From the NCBI RefSeq assembly GCF_001927245.1, contig NZ_MJUX01000003.1:1-64000 (forward strand): 64,000 bases of DNA, read 5' to 3'. The DNA is from Acuticoccus yangtzensis (GTDB lineage: Bacteria > Pseudomonadota > Alphaproteobacteria > Rhizobiales > Amorphaceae). Position numbers and translations under genes: made by a program. Below are positions 45,779-54,151 of the stretch, one piece after another. The notes below the pieces were generated by a model that was not told the DNA's origin, made no database searches, and saw only the letters and a list, made by a program, of their open reading frames with translations. Position 1 is the stretch's first letter; each line of letters begins with the position of its first letter.

Positions 45779-47056
45779 ATGCCCGCACGCGCCGCGGCGA
45801 CGAACCCCGCCAGAGACCCGCCCTGTGATCCCGCACGAAACGAACGCCAGATGAGGCCGCCCGCGCTCCGCCTGTCGCCATGGACGGGGACGGCCTCCGC
45901 CCTCGGCGTGGTCGAGATCTTCGCCTGGGGCAGCACCTATTATCTGATGGCCGTTCTCGCCGGGCCGATGGCGGCGGACACGGGGTGGAGCCCCGGCGCC
46001 ATCGCGGCGGGCGTTTCGGTGGGGCTTCTGGTGTCGGGCCTCTCGGCGCCGCGGGTGGGGCGGCTGATCCGCCGCACCGGCGGGCGCCCTGTTCTCGCGG
46101 CGGGGATGGGCCTCATCGCCGCCGGACTGGCGCTGCTCGGGCTGGCGGAGAGCCTGCCGGTCTACTTCGCCGCGTGGGTGGTGCTCGGCCTCGGCATGTC
46201 GGGCGGGCTCTATGATGCGGCGTTCTCCACCCTCGGCCGCCTGTTCGGGCGCGATGCGCGGGCCGCCATCACCCAGCTCACCCTGTGGGGCGGGTTCGCC
46301 AGCACCGTCTGCTGGCCGCTGTCGGCGTGGCTCGTCGGCGAGCTCGGCTGGCGCGGGGCCTGCCTCTTCTATGCAGCGCTTCACGTCGGCGTCACACTGC
46401 CGATCTGCCTCCTGCTGCTGCCCCGCGCGCCCGCTGTCGCCCCGCCGGACAGGGACGCCGCGCAGCCCGCGCCCGAGACCCCGCCCAGCCTCCTCGACGT
46501 GCGCCTTCTCGCCATCCTCGCCACCGGCGTCACCTTCTCGATGGTGTCGGCCATCCTCGCCATTCACCTCGTCACGCTGCTGTCGGCGCAGGGCTACCAG
46601 GTGGCGGCGGCGATTGCGGTGGGCACGTTGATCGGCCCGGCGCAGGTGGCGGCGCGGGTCGGCGAGATGATGGGGCGCGGGCGGCATCACCCGATCTGGA
46701 CCATGGGGGCGGCGACGACCCTGGTTCTGGCGGGGGTGGCCGGTCTCGTCCTCGGCGCGCCGGCCTCGGCGGCGCTCATCGCCTACGGGGCGGGCAACGG
46801 GCTCTGGTCCATCGCGCGCGGGGTGCTGCCGCTCGCCCTGTTCGGGCCTGAGCTTTATGCCGAAACCATGGGTCGCATCGCCAAGCCGGTGCTGATCGCG
46901 GGGGCTGCCGCGCCCACCATCGGGGCGCTCATCATCGACACGGCGGGGCCGGCGGTGATGCTCGACGTTCTCGCCGCCGCGGCGCTGGTGCCGGTGGTCG
47001 CCATGGTCGTACTGGCGGCGCACCTCAAGGCGGCGCGTCCGGCTCCGTCGATCTGA
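45779..47056 (+). CDS. MFS transporter of the arsenic operon
   Basis: A 425-residue major facilitator with about twelve helices: GVVEIFAWGSTYYLMAVLAG, then RVGRLIRRTGGRPVLAAGMG as the MFS loop between helices 2 and 3. It starts 39 bp after acr3 in the same direction, with AAAGG before ATG 45779; an in-frame ATG at 45851 is an alternative. MFS proteins in ars operons (ArsK, ArsJ and others) export arsenite, methylarsenicals or an arsenate ester. Without a GAPDH gene nearby ArsJ is unlikely. The exact substrate is not known. Confidence 0.85.
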   Translation: MPARAAATNPARDPPCDPARNERQMRPPALRLSPWTGTASALGVVEIFAWGSTYYLMAVLAGPMAADTGWSPGAIAAGVSVGLLVSGLSAPRVGRLIRRTGGRPVLAAGMGLIAAGLALLGLAESLPVYFAAWVVLGLGMSGGLYDAAFSTLGRLFGRDARAAITQLTLWGGFASTVCWPLSAWLVGELGWRGACLFYAALHVGVTLPICLLLLPRAPAVAPPDRDAAQPAPETPPSLLDVRLLAILATGVTFSMVSAILAIHLVTLLSAQGYQVAAAIAVGTLIGPAQVAARVGEMMGRGRHHPIWTMGAATTLVLAGVAGLVLGAPASAALIAYGAGNGLWSIARGVLPLALFGPELYAETMGRIAKPVLIAGAAAPTIGALIIDTAGPAVMLDVLAAAALVPVVAMVVLAAHLKAARPAPSI

Positions 47057-47160
47057 CACCGCCTGCGAAATGCGTCCGGCCGCTGGGGCTCATCCCCGGC
47101 GCGCGACGCGCGGGCCGAGCGCTGTTCGACGCGGTAGGGTGGCGGCTTGCCCGTGCCCGA

Positions 47161-47237
47161 TGGCGACCCCGGCAGGATTCGAACCTGCGACCGTCGGATT
47201 AGAAGTCCGGTGCTCTATCCAGCTGAGCTACGGGGCC
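47161..47237 (-). tRNA. tRNA-Arg (anticodon TCT)
   Basis: A 77-nt tRNA read leftward: acceptor GGCCCCG/CGGGGTC, D-arm GCTCAGCTGGATAGAGC, anticodon TCT in GACTTCTAATC, T-loop GGTTCGAATCC, CCA encoded. Confidence 0.95.
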
Positions 47238-47277
47238 GTGAGGGCGGCCGCGCGGGAGGGGCCCACGCGGCGGTCTG

Positions 47278-47583
47278 TCAATGCGTCCAGGGGGCTGCGC
47301 GGTCGCCGCGGAAATTGTCGGAATAGGCGACCTTGCGGGTTTCGCGCGGCTTTTCGTCCTCGATCCAGAAGTCGAGGCCTTTCTTGTGGGCGTAGGCGAT
47401 GGCCGCCTCGCGGGTCGGGAAGTCGAGACGGATCTGGCGCCGGGTATCGGTGCCGGACGTCCATCCCATCAAGGGCTCGATCTCGGGTTCGCCGAGGCCC
47501 TGCAGCTCGAGCCGCCAGGTCTTGGTGCGGCGGGTGCCCGACTGCATCGCATTACGGGCAGGTTTGAAGATTCGTGCGCGCAT
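47278..47583 (-). CDS. NDUFS4-like ETC complex I accessory subunit
   Basis: A 101-residue protein of the NDUFS4/ETC_C1 family: MRARIFKPARNAMQSGTRRT, WRLELQGLGEPEIEPLMGWT and FPTREAAIAYAHKKGLDFWI. In alphaproteobacteria this subunit belongs to NADH:ubiquinone oxidoreductase. GAGGAG precedes ATG 47583. The tRNA-Pro gene lies 37 bp upstream on the same strand. Confidence 0.93.
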   Translation of the reverse strand: MRARIFKPARNAMQSGTRRTKTWRLELQGLGEPEIEPLMGWTSGTDTRRQIRLDFPTREAAIAYAHKKGLDFWIEDEKPRETRKVAYSDNFRGDRAAPWTH

Positions 47584-47620
47584 ACGCTCCTCGGGGCGGC
47601 CGGTGGCCGGCTGAAACGGA

Positions 47621-47697
47621 TGGTCGGGGCAGCAAGATTCGAACTTACGACCCCCGGTTCCCAAAACCGGTGCTCTACCAGGCTGAGCTATGCCCCG
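47621..47697 (-). tRNA. tRNA-Pro (anticodon TGG)
   Basis: A 77-nt tRNA read leftward with perfect acceptor stem CGGGGCA/TGCCCCG, D-arm GCTCAGCCTGGTAGAGC, anticodon TGG in TTTTGGGAA, T-loop GTTCGAATC and an encoded CCA. Confidence 0.95.
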
Positions 47698-47787
47698 ACA
47701 CGCTTTCGTCTAGCGAACATCGGCGCGCCCCGCAATGTGGCGCCGGCGACTTCCGGTCATCTGTTCAACGGATCGCGAGGTGGCGGC

Positions 47788-48375
47788 TCATTCGGGGATC
47801 CGGCGGTGGATGAGCCTGTCGCCGGGGGCAAGGCCGATCGCGTCGCTGACCCCGGCATTGAGTTCGAGTACGAACTGAGCGGGGCCGTCGGACGGGATGG
47901 TGGCGGTGGAGTAGGGGGTCGTGTCCTTGGCGATGGAGACCACGACACCGTCCGCGTCGGCATAGATGATGTCGAGCGGGAGGATGGTGTTCTGCATCCA
48001 GAAGGCGCGCTCGTCTTCGCGCGCGAAGATGAAGAGCATGCCGGCGTCGGCGGCCATCTCTTCGCGGAACATCAGACCGCGGGCGCGCTCGATCGGATCG
48101 TCGGCGATTTCGACCGAGAACAGGTAGGTCTCGTCCGACGTTCGGACCGCCAACTGGCCGGAGGGGAGGGCGTCGACGTCGATCTCGCCCGCCGGTGTCA
48201 GCGCACCGGCGAAAGGTGAGGCGGCGGTCGCAGGCGCGGCCGCTGCGCCGTCCTGTGCGCGGGCGGCGGCACTGGCGGGGGCCTCGTTCTGGGCGCTGGC
48301 GGTGCGGGCGGACGGGCCGGCACCGATGGCGATCGCGAGGGCCAGCGCCCCCGCGACACGGATCAGTTGGCGCAC
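47788..48375 (-). CDS. Exported DUF192 protein
   Basis: A 195-residue protein with a signal peptide (about 1-30) and an Ala-rich linker, then the DUF192 domain (about 75-195): ARGLMFREEMAADAGMLFIF, FWMQNTILPLDIIYADADGV, VLELNAGVSDAIGLAPGDRL. The start is assumed to be GTG 48375, 2 bp after the cold-shock gene stop; no ATG fits. The role of DUF192 is unknown. Confidence 0.8.
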   Translation of the reverse strand: MRQLIRVAGALALAIAIGAGPSARTASAQNEAPASAAARAQDGAAAAPATAASPFAGALTPAGEIDVDALPSGQLAVRTSDETYLFSVEIADDPIERARGLMFREEMAADAGMLFIFAREDERAFWMQNTILPLDIIYADADGVVVSIAKDTTPYSTATIPSDGPAQFVLELNAGVSDAIGLAPGDRLIHRRIPE

Positions 48376-48377
48376 GG

Positions 48378-48977
48378 TCAGTGCGACTGCGGGACGGTGT
48401 GACCGCTCTCGGGCAGGATCTCCGCCGCCATCAACCCCTTGGGGCCGTTGCCGAAGCGCACCTTCACCACCTGGTTGGGGCGCAGCTCCGTCACGCCGAA
48501 GCGGCGCAGCGTCTCCATGTGCACGAAGATGTCGGGCGTGCCGTCTCCGCGGGTGAGGAAGCCGTAGCCCTTGGAGCGGTTGAACCACTTGACGCGCGCC
48601 AGCTCGGCCGGACCCTCGGGCGACACCTGGATGTTGGTGCGCGAGGGCGGGAGCTGGGAAGGGTGGGCGGCCTGCGACTCGTCCATCGACAGGATGCGGA
48701 AGGCTTGGAGGCCTTTCGAACCCGAGACGACTTCACACACAACCCGTGCGCCTTCGTAAGCACTTTGGTAACCGTCTCGGCGTAAGCAGGTTACATGAAG
48801 GAGGATGTCGGACCCTCCATCATCCGGCACGATAAAGCCGTAACCTTTGCCGACGTCGAACCATTTGATGCTGCCGGAGACTTCCGTCAGGTCACTGAGG
48901 CCGTCAAACGGCTCGCCACCACGGTCCTCGACAGAGTATTGCTCGATAAATCGCACCAGCTTGTTGTCGCTCACCAC
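48378..48977 (-). CDS. Double cold-shock-domain protein
   Basis: A 199-residue protein with two cold-shock domains. The first (about 32-97) has [20 protein letters not shown] and DILLHVTCL; the second (about 125-190) has [20 protein letters not shown] and DIFVHMETL. Both RNP motifs are intact in each. The linker is polar. This tandem form is standard in Rhizobiales and binds single-stranded nucleic acid. It begins with GTG (48977 or 48974). Confidence 0.92.
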   Translation of the reverse strand: MVSDNKLVRFIEQYSVEDRGGEPFDGLSDLTEVSGSIKWFDVGKGYGFIVPDDGGSDILLHVTCLRRDGYQSAYEGARVVCEVVSGSKGLQAFRILSMDESQAAHPSQLPPSRTNIQVSPEGPAELARVKWFNRSKGYGFLTRGDGTPDIFVHMETLRRFGVTELRPNQVVKVRFGNGPKGLMAAEILPESGHTVPQSH

Positions 48978-49107
48978 TATACCCGTCGCTTACCTACTGC
49001 CGTCGCCACGATGCGCATCCGTGACTCGGATGTTACCATTCATTGACCGTTGAGGCGACAGGTTTTCGCACTTGAGTGCAGGCCTGTTGCCCCGATGACA
49101 CACGAAT

Positions 49108-49887
49108 TTAAGCAAATTTCATCTTTTTCAGTGGTCCAAACGTGTCCGCGAGCGGTGTTCGCACCACCAAATCGGCGGCTTGATCCTGATCCGTCGGTGC
49201 TTGTGAACAAATGATCAGCCGTGCGCCCGCCTCTTTCGCCATCATCGGCAAGGCCGCCGCCGGGTAGACCACCAGAGATGTTCCCGCCGCCACGAAGAGA
49301 TCCGCCATCACCGCCTCCCGCATCGCCTGTTCCAACGCCTCTTCAGGCATCGGCTGGCCAAACGAGATGATGGCCGCTTTCAGAAGTCCGCCGCACCGTG
49401 TGCATCGCGGCGACTTCCCCGTTGTCGCAATCTGATCTTGCGCAAAGCTGATTTCGTGGCGCGTGTGACACTCCAGGCATGTGGCATGGTCGCCTGCGCC
49501 GTGGAGTTCGACCAGCTTCTCGGGCGGAACGCCGGACCGGGTGTGGAGCCCGTCGATGTTCTGGGTGACCACGAGGGAGACCGGCCCTTCCGCGGCGAGG
49601 TGCGCCACCGCCTCGTGCGCCGCATTCGGCGCGGCGGCGGCGAAGCGCTCGGCCATGTCGAAGCGGCGTTTCCAGTCTTCCAGCCGCGCCTCTTCGGAGG
49701 TGAGGAAGGCGTCGAAGAGGATCGGCTCCATACGAGACCAGATTCCGCCGGCCGAACGAAAGTCTGGGATGCCGGACTCGGTCGAGATGCCGGCACCGGT
49801 GAAGACCACGGCGCGTTCGGCCGAAGCGAAGGCTTCGCTCAGCGCCTGTTGGGCTTTTTCGGTGCGGTCGAATATCGCATGAGCCAT
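49108..49887 (-). CDS. Sir2 family NAD-dependent protein deacylase
   Basis: A 259-residue sirtuin. NAD-binding motifs VVFTGAGISTESGIPDFRS and TQNIDGLH, catalytic His in VELHGAG, and zinc ligands CLECH and CTRCGG. AGG about eight bases before ATG 49887 supports that start; an in-frame ATG at 49923 adds 12 residues. It stands alone, with 115 bp to the ComM gene. Confidence 0.92.
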   Translation of the reverse strand: MAHAIFDRTEKAQQALSEAFASAERAVVFTGAGISTESGIPDFRSAGGIWSRMEPILFDAFLTSEEARLEDWKRRFDMAERFAAAAPNAAHEAVAHLAAEGPVSLVVTQNIDGLHTRSGVPPEKLVELHGAGDHATCLECHTRHEISFAQDQIATTGKSPRCTRCGGLLKAAIISFGQPMPEEALEQAMREAVMADLFVAAGTSLVVYPAAALPMMAKEAGARLIICSQAPTDQDQAADLVVRTPLADTFGPLKKMKFA

Positions 49888-50039
49888 GCGCAATACCTGT
49901 CCTGAGCCGAACGCGGTTGACAAGGCGATTCAGGGGCCCTGCGGTGCTTCCCTCTCGATATGGTGAACGATGCAACACCATGGTCGGCGGTGAGCGAGCC
50001 GCCCGCAGTACGGGCTGGAAACCATGAGCGCGGGCCGGG

Positions 50040-51542
50040 TCAGCCGAGCGCATGGCGGTAGCCCAATGCCTCAGCGACATGGATGCGGCGCACGGCGGCG
50101 CTGCCTGCGAGATCGGCGATCGTCCGGGCCACCTTCAACGTGCGATGAAAACCGCGTGCGGTCATCCGCCCGGCCTCCGCGGTGCGCTCGATGAGGGCGT
50201 AGGCGTCGCTGTCGGCGTCCACCGTTTCGGAGATGGCGGAACCGCCGAGTTCGGCGTTCAGCCTGGCCGGCTCGTTGGCGAGGCGGTGGGCCTGCCGCTC
50301 GCGCGCGGTGCGCACCCGCGCGGCCACGGTGGCGGACTTTTCGGCGGGGGCGGCGCGAAGGTCCGCCGGGCTTACCGCGTTCAGGCGGATGGTGAGGTCG
50401 ATCCGGTCGAGCAGCGGGCCGGAGAGGCGGGCCTGATAATCGTCCCGGCAGGCCGCGCCGCGCTTGCAGGTGTGCCCCGGATCGTCGGCCCGGCCGCAGC
50501 GGCACGGGTTCATGGCCGCGATGAGCTGGAAGCGGGCCGGGTAGGTGACGCGCACATTGGCCCGCGCGATGTGGGCCTGACGGGTCTCGAGCGGCTCGCG
50601 CAGCGCGTCGAGCACGGTGGGGGCGAACTCGGGCAGCTCGTCCAGAAAGAGGACGCCGCCGTGGCACAGCGAGATTTCGCCCGGCCGCCCGCGCGGACCG
50701 CCGCCGATGAGCGCGGCCATCGACGCCGAGTGATGCGGCGCGCGGTAGGGGGCGGCAAGGTCGAGCCGCCCGCCCTCCAGCGCACCGGCGACGGAGCGGA
50801 TCATCGCGCTTTCGAGGAGGGTGGCGGCGTCCATCTCCGGCAGGATGGAGGGGAGGCGCTCGGCCAGCATCGACTTGCCGGAGCCGGGCGGGCCGACCAT
50901 CAGGAGATTGTGGCCTCCCGCTGCGGCGATCTCCACCGCGCGCTTGGCGCTCTCCTGGCCCTTCACCTCCGCAAGGTCGGCGGCGAAGGGGTCGGACAAG
51001 CGCGTGCTGGGGGCGGGGCGGGCGAGGGTCTGCCGCCCGGCGACGTGGTTGAGGAAGGCGGTGAGGCTGGCGGGGGCGAGGATCGCCATGTCCCCCGAGG
51101 CCCATGCGGCTTCCGGCCCGTCCACCGCCGGGCAGATCAGCGCCTGGCCGAGACCGTTGGCGCCGACGGCGGCCGGCAGCACCCCGGCGACGCCGACGAT
51201 GCGCCCATCGAGCCCCAGCTCGCCGAGGATGACGCAGCCGTCCACCGCCTCCTGCGGCAAAGCGCCCAAAGCGACCATCAACGCCAGCGCGATCGGCAGA
51301 TCATAATGGCTCCCGGCCTTCGGAAGGTCGGCCGGGGCAAGGTTGACCGTGATGCGCCGGGGCGGCAGCGACAGGCCGCATGCCGCCAGCGCGGCGCGCA
51401 CACGCTCACGGCTTTCGGCGACGGCTTTGTCACCGAGGCCGACGATCATGAACCCCACGGAACCGCTGAGGATCTGCACCTCGACGGCGACGGGAACCGC
51501 GTCGATCCCGCGAAAAGCGATGGTGGTGACCCGGCTTTGCAC
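50040..51542 (-). CDS. YifB/ComM family Mg-chelatase-like AAA ATPase
   Basis: A 500-residue ATPase: N-terminal ChlI-like domain (MIVGLGDKAVAESRERVRAA, VNLAPADLPKAGSHYDLPIA), AAA core with Walker A GPPGSGKSML and Walker B VLFLDELPEF, Cys-bearing MNPCRCG and a Zn-like Cys cluster, and the C-terminal helical part (MTARGFHRTLKVARTIADLA). ComM homologues act as helicases that promote branch migration during natural transformation. There are no other competence genes in view. Confidence 0.92.
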   Translation of the reverse strand: MQSRVTTIAFRGIDAVPVAVEVQILSGSVGFMIVGLGDKAVAESRERVRAALAACGLSLPPRRITVNLAPADLPKAGSHYDLPIALALMVALGALPQEAVDGCVILGELGLDGRIVGVAGVLPAAVGANGLGQALICPAVDGPEAAWASGDMAILAPASLTAFLNHVAGRQTLARPAPSTRLSDPFAADLAEVKGQESAKRAVEIAAAGGHNLLMVGPPGSGKSMLAERLPSILPEMDAATLLESAMIRSVAGALEGGRLDLAAPYRAPHHSASMAALIGGGPRGRPGEISLCHGGVLFLDELPEFAPTVLDALREPLETRQAHIARANVRVTYPARFQLIAAMNPCRCGRADDPGHTCKRGAACRDDYQARLSGPLLDRIDLTIRLNAVSPADLRAAPAEKSATVAARVRTARERQAHRLANEPARLNAELGGSAISETVDADSDAYALIERTAEAGRMTARGFHRTLKVARTIADLAGSAAVRRIHVAEALGYRHALG

Positions 51543-51833
51543 GTTCTGTCACTATCCGATATCGCAATTTCAAATAGCACGGCGCCAGATGACATTGCAA
51601 TCGAAAGGTGTGGTCGGTGGACGCGCTACCGTTTGGTGCTGGAAACGGCGTTGAATTTGCGCCAATGCGACATCACGTTTGACACAGTCCCGATGGCTGT
51701 GACCGGCGCCGTTGCGTCGGCCGCGGGCTGACACTACCGTCAGTCGCGTCCGTCGACGCTTGAAGACGCCGGCGAACGGGGAGGGAACCGAAGTCGATGA
51801 TTGACGCTCAGCGTCCGCTGAGGGCCGGGTGAC

Positions 51834-52811
51834 GTGACGCTCGAACCTCATCATGGCCGTCGCCGCCGCCGGGTAGCCAGGCTGAAATCCCTGCCGCCCG
51901 TCGTCCGCCGCTTCGTCCCCCAGGGGCGCACCGTCTATCCGCCGACCATCGGCGGCAAACCGCGCCTTCCGGGCATGCGCATCTCACCGCTCGACCGCGT
52001 GGCCCCCACCTACGGACAGCTCGGAACCCTCGAGGTGCGCCTCGCTCGCACCATGGGCGAAGTGCGCCGCGCCCAGCAGATCCGCTACGAAGTCTTCTAC
52101 GAAGAGATGGCCGCCCAGGCCGATCCCTTCACCATGGCGACCCGCCGCGACCGCGACCAGTTCGATTCCCTGTGCGACCACCTCTTGGTGCTCGATCACA
52201 ACGTCACCGCGCGCCGGTTCCGCAAGACCAAGCCGCGTATCGTCGGCACCTATCGCCTGCTCCGCCAGCAGATCGCCGAGCACAACGGCGGCTTCTACTC
52301 CAAGTCCGAGTTCGATATCGCGCCGATGATCGCGCGTCACCCGGACCTCAACTTCCTGGAACTCGGCCGCTCTTGCGTTCTGAAGCCCTACCGCGACAAA
52401 CGCACCGTCGAACTACTGTGGCACGGCGCGTGGTCCTACACCCTGCGCCACAATGTCGACGTCCTGTTCGGATGCGCCTCCCTGTCCGGCACCAACCCGG
52501 ACGATCTCAAGGTCCCTCTCTCCTACCTCTATCATCACCACCTCGCCCCGGAGGAATGGCGCTCGTCCGCCCTCACCAAGCGCAAGGTGGAGATGAACCT
52601 GATGCCGAAGGACGAGATCGACGTGAAGACCGCCCTGCGCGCCCTGCCGCCCCTCATCAAGGGCTACCTCAGGCTCGGCGCCTACGTGGCGGACGGCGCG
52701 GTGGTCGACCACCAGTTCGGCACCACGGACGTGATGATCGTGCTGCCGGTGGCCGGGATTTCGCACCGGTACATCAAATATTACGGCGCCGACGCGACGC
52801 GCCACGCCTGA
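51834..52811 (+). CDS. olsB: Ornithine lipid acyltransferase OlsB (GNAT superfamily)
   Basis: A 325-residue acyltransferase of the OlsB type: LEVRLARTMGEVRRAQQIRY, EVFYEEM, LLVLDH, IVGTYRLLRQQ, ELGRSCVLKPYRDKRTVELL and VDVLFGCASLSGTNP. It adds a 3-hydroxy fatty acid from ACP to ornithine, the first step in ornithine lipid synthesis. GTG 51834 follows GAGGG; an internal ATG at 51975 would give the more usual length, so the first 47 residues may be untranslated. Its partner olsA is not nearby. Confidence 0.82.
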   Translation: MTLEPHHGRRRRRVARLKSLPPVVRRFVPQGRTVYPPTIGGKPRLPGMRISPLDRVAPTYGQLGTLEVRLARTMGEVRRAQQIRYEVFYEEMAAQADPFTMATRRDRDQFDSLCDHLLVLDHNVTARRFRKTKPRIVGTYRLLRQQIAEHNGGFYSKSEFDIAPMIARHPDLNFLELGRSCVLKPYRDKRTVELLWHGAWSYTLRHNVDVLFGCASLSGTNPDDLKVPLSYLYHHHLAPEEWRSSALTKRKVEMNLMPKDEIDVKTALRALPPLIKGYLRLGAYVADGAVVDHQFGTTDVMIVLPVAGISHRYIKYYGADATRHA

Positions 52812-52831
52812 CCTCCGGGCGGCCGGACCCG

Positions 52832-52934
52832 GCGCGCCGCCAACCCGGCGCGCACCTTATGTCTGGCGCGCCCGCCCGGCGCGCACCTTACATTTCTGGC
52901 GCGCCGCCGGCCCGGCGCGCACCTTGCACCTCTA
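52832..52934. repeat. Three tandem GC-rich hairpin repeats
   Basis: Three units of 34, 33 and 36 bp (beginning at 52832, 52866 and 52899), each GGCGCGCC...CCCGGCGCGCACCTT. Each unit can fold into a short GCGCGCCG/CGGCGCGC type hairpin. They lie between olsB and the FAD oxidoreductase gene. Confidence 0.8.
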
Positions 52935-53070
52935 TGCCGGGTCACAGGACGGCGGCGCGGCCGCGGGGGCCAGCGCGAACGACACCGAGCGACAGCCGCC
53001 TATGCGGCAAATGCAACAACGGGCGCCCCGAAGCGCGGACGCCCGACAGCATGACACTGCGGGAGATGCC

Positions 53071-54054
53071 ATGACCATCGCCATCATCGGCGCCGGGATC
53101 GCCGGCGCCGCCGCGGCCCTCCACCTCGGCCGCGCAGGTCGAGACACCGTCCTCTTCGACAAGGGGCGCGGGGTCGGCGGACGGCTGGCCACACGCCGCA
53201 TCGCGGCAGCGGCGGAGGGCGCGCTCGCCTTCGACCACGGCGCCCCCTTCGTCACCGCGTCGGGCGGAACGTTCAGCCGCTTCCTTCACGCCTCGGTCCA
53301 AAACGGGCATGCGGCCCTGTGGGGCGATGCCGGTGTCGAAGCGCGCACCGTCGGCATGCCGGGCATGAACGGCCTCGTCAAAGCCGCTCTCCTCGGCTCG
53401 GAGGTGCGCACCTCATTCGAGGCCGCCTCCCTGTCCCGCACCGCCACCGGCTGGACCCTGACCGCCAAGGACGGCGCCACGGCGGAGGGATTTTCCGACG
53501 TTCTCGTGGCCATCCCCGCCCCGCAGGCGGCAGCGCTCCTCGGGCCCGTCCACCCCGCCTTCGCCGCCGCGGCAGAGGATTCGCGCTACATGCCCTGCTG
53601 GACGCTGATGCTGGCCGCGGACGGCGTCGATCCCGCACTTGCCGGCACGCCCGAAACGGCGCTCGCGGGGGAGGGGATCGCCACCCTCATCCACAACAGC
53701 GCCAAGCCCGGCCGCAGCGCGGGCACCCTCGTCGCCCACGCCAGCCCCGCCTGGTCCACCGCGCGGCTGGAGGACGACCGCGAGGCCGTGGCGGGCGACC
53801 TCGCCGCCATCGTCACCGGCGCCCTCGGCCTTCCCGCACCCGCCGTCGCCGTCGCTCACCGCTGGCGCTATGCGCGGCTTGCCCGCGTCAGCGCCCGCGG
53901 GCCGGACTACGACGCCGATGCGGGGATCGGCATCGCCGGCGACTGGTGCCTCGGCCCGGACGTGGAGGACGCCTTCCACTCCGGCATCGCGCTCGCCGAA
54001 GCCGTGCTGACCGCCGGCCGCCCTCACGTCGCCGCTCCTGCAACGGCACGCTGA
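53071..54054 (+). CDS. Renalase-like FAD/NAD(P)-dependent oxidoreductase
   Basis: A 327-residue flavoprotein beginning with a perfect dinucleotide motif, IAIIGAGIAGAAAALHLGRAG, then FDKGRGVGGRLATRR and FDHGAPFVTA, and a C-terminal IAGDWCLGPDVEDAFHSGIA that closes the FAD site. This layout matches bacterial renalase-like amine oxidases, which oxidise dihydro-NAD(P) isomers. GGGAGATG precedes ATG 53071. Alone between repeats and prfC. Confidence 0.85.
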   Translation: MTIAIIGAGIAGAAAALHLGRAGRDTVLFDKGRGVGGRLATRRIAAAAEGALAFDHGAPFVTASGGTFSRFLHASVQNGHAALWGDAGVEARTVGMPGMNGLVKAALLGSEVRTSFEAASLSRTATGWTLTAKDGATAEGFSDVLVAIPAPQAAALLGPVHPAFAAAAEDSRYMPCWTLMLAADGVDPALAGTPETALAGEGIATLIHNSAKPGRSAGTLVAHASPAWSTARLEDDREAVAGDLAAIVTGALGLPAPAVAVAHRWRYARLARVSARGPDYDADAGIGIAGDWCLGPDVEDAFHSGIALAEAVLTAGRPHVAAPATAR

Positions 54055-54151
54055 CGCTCCCGCCACGGCACTCTGACGCCACTCACAGGCGCACGTCAGT
54101 TCCGCCGCGCGCCACGTTGCCGTTCACCGGGGAAACCTTTAAATCCCCGCC

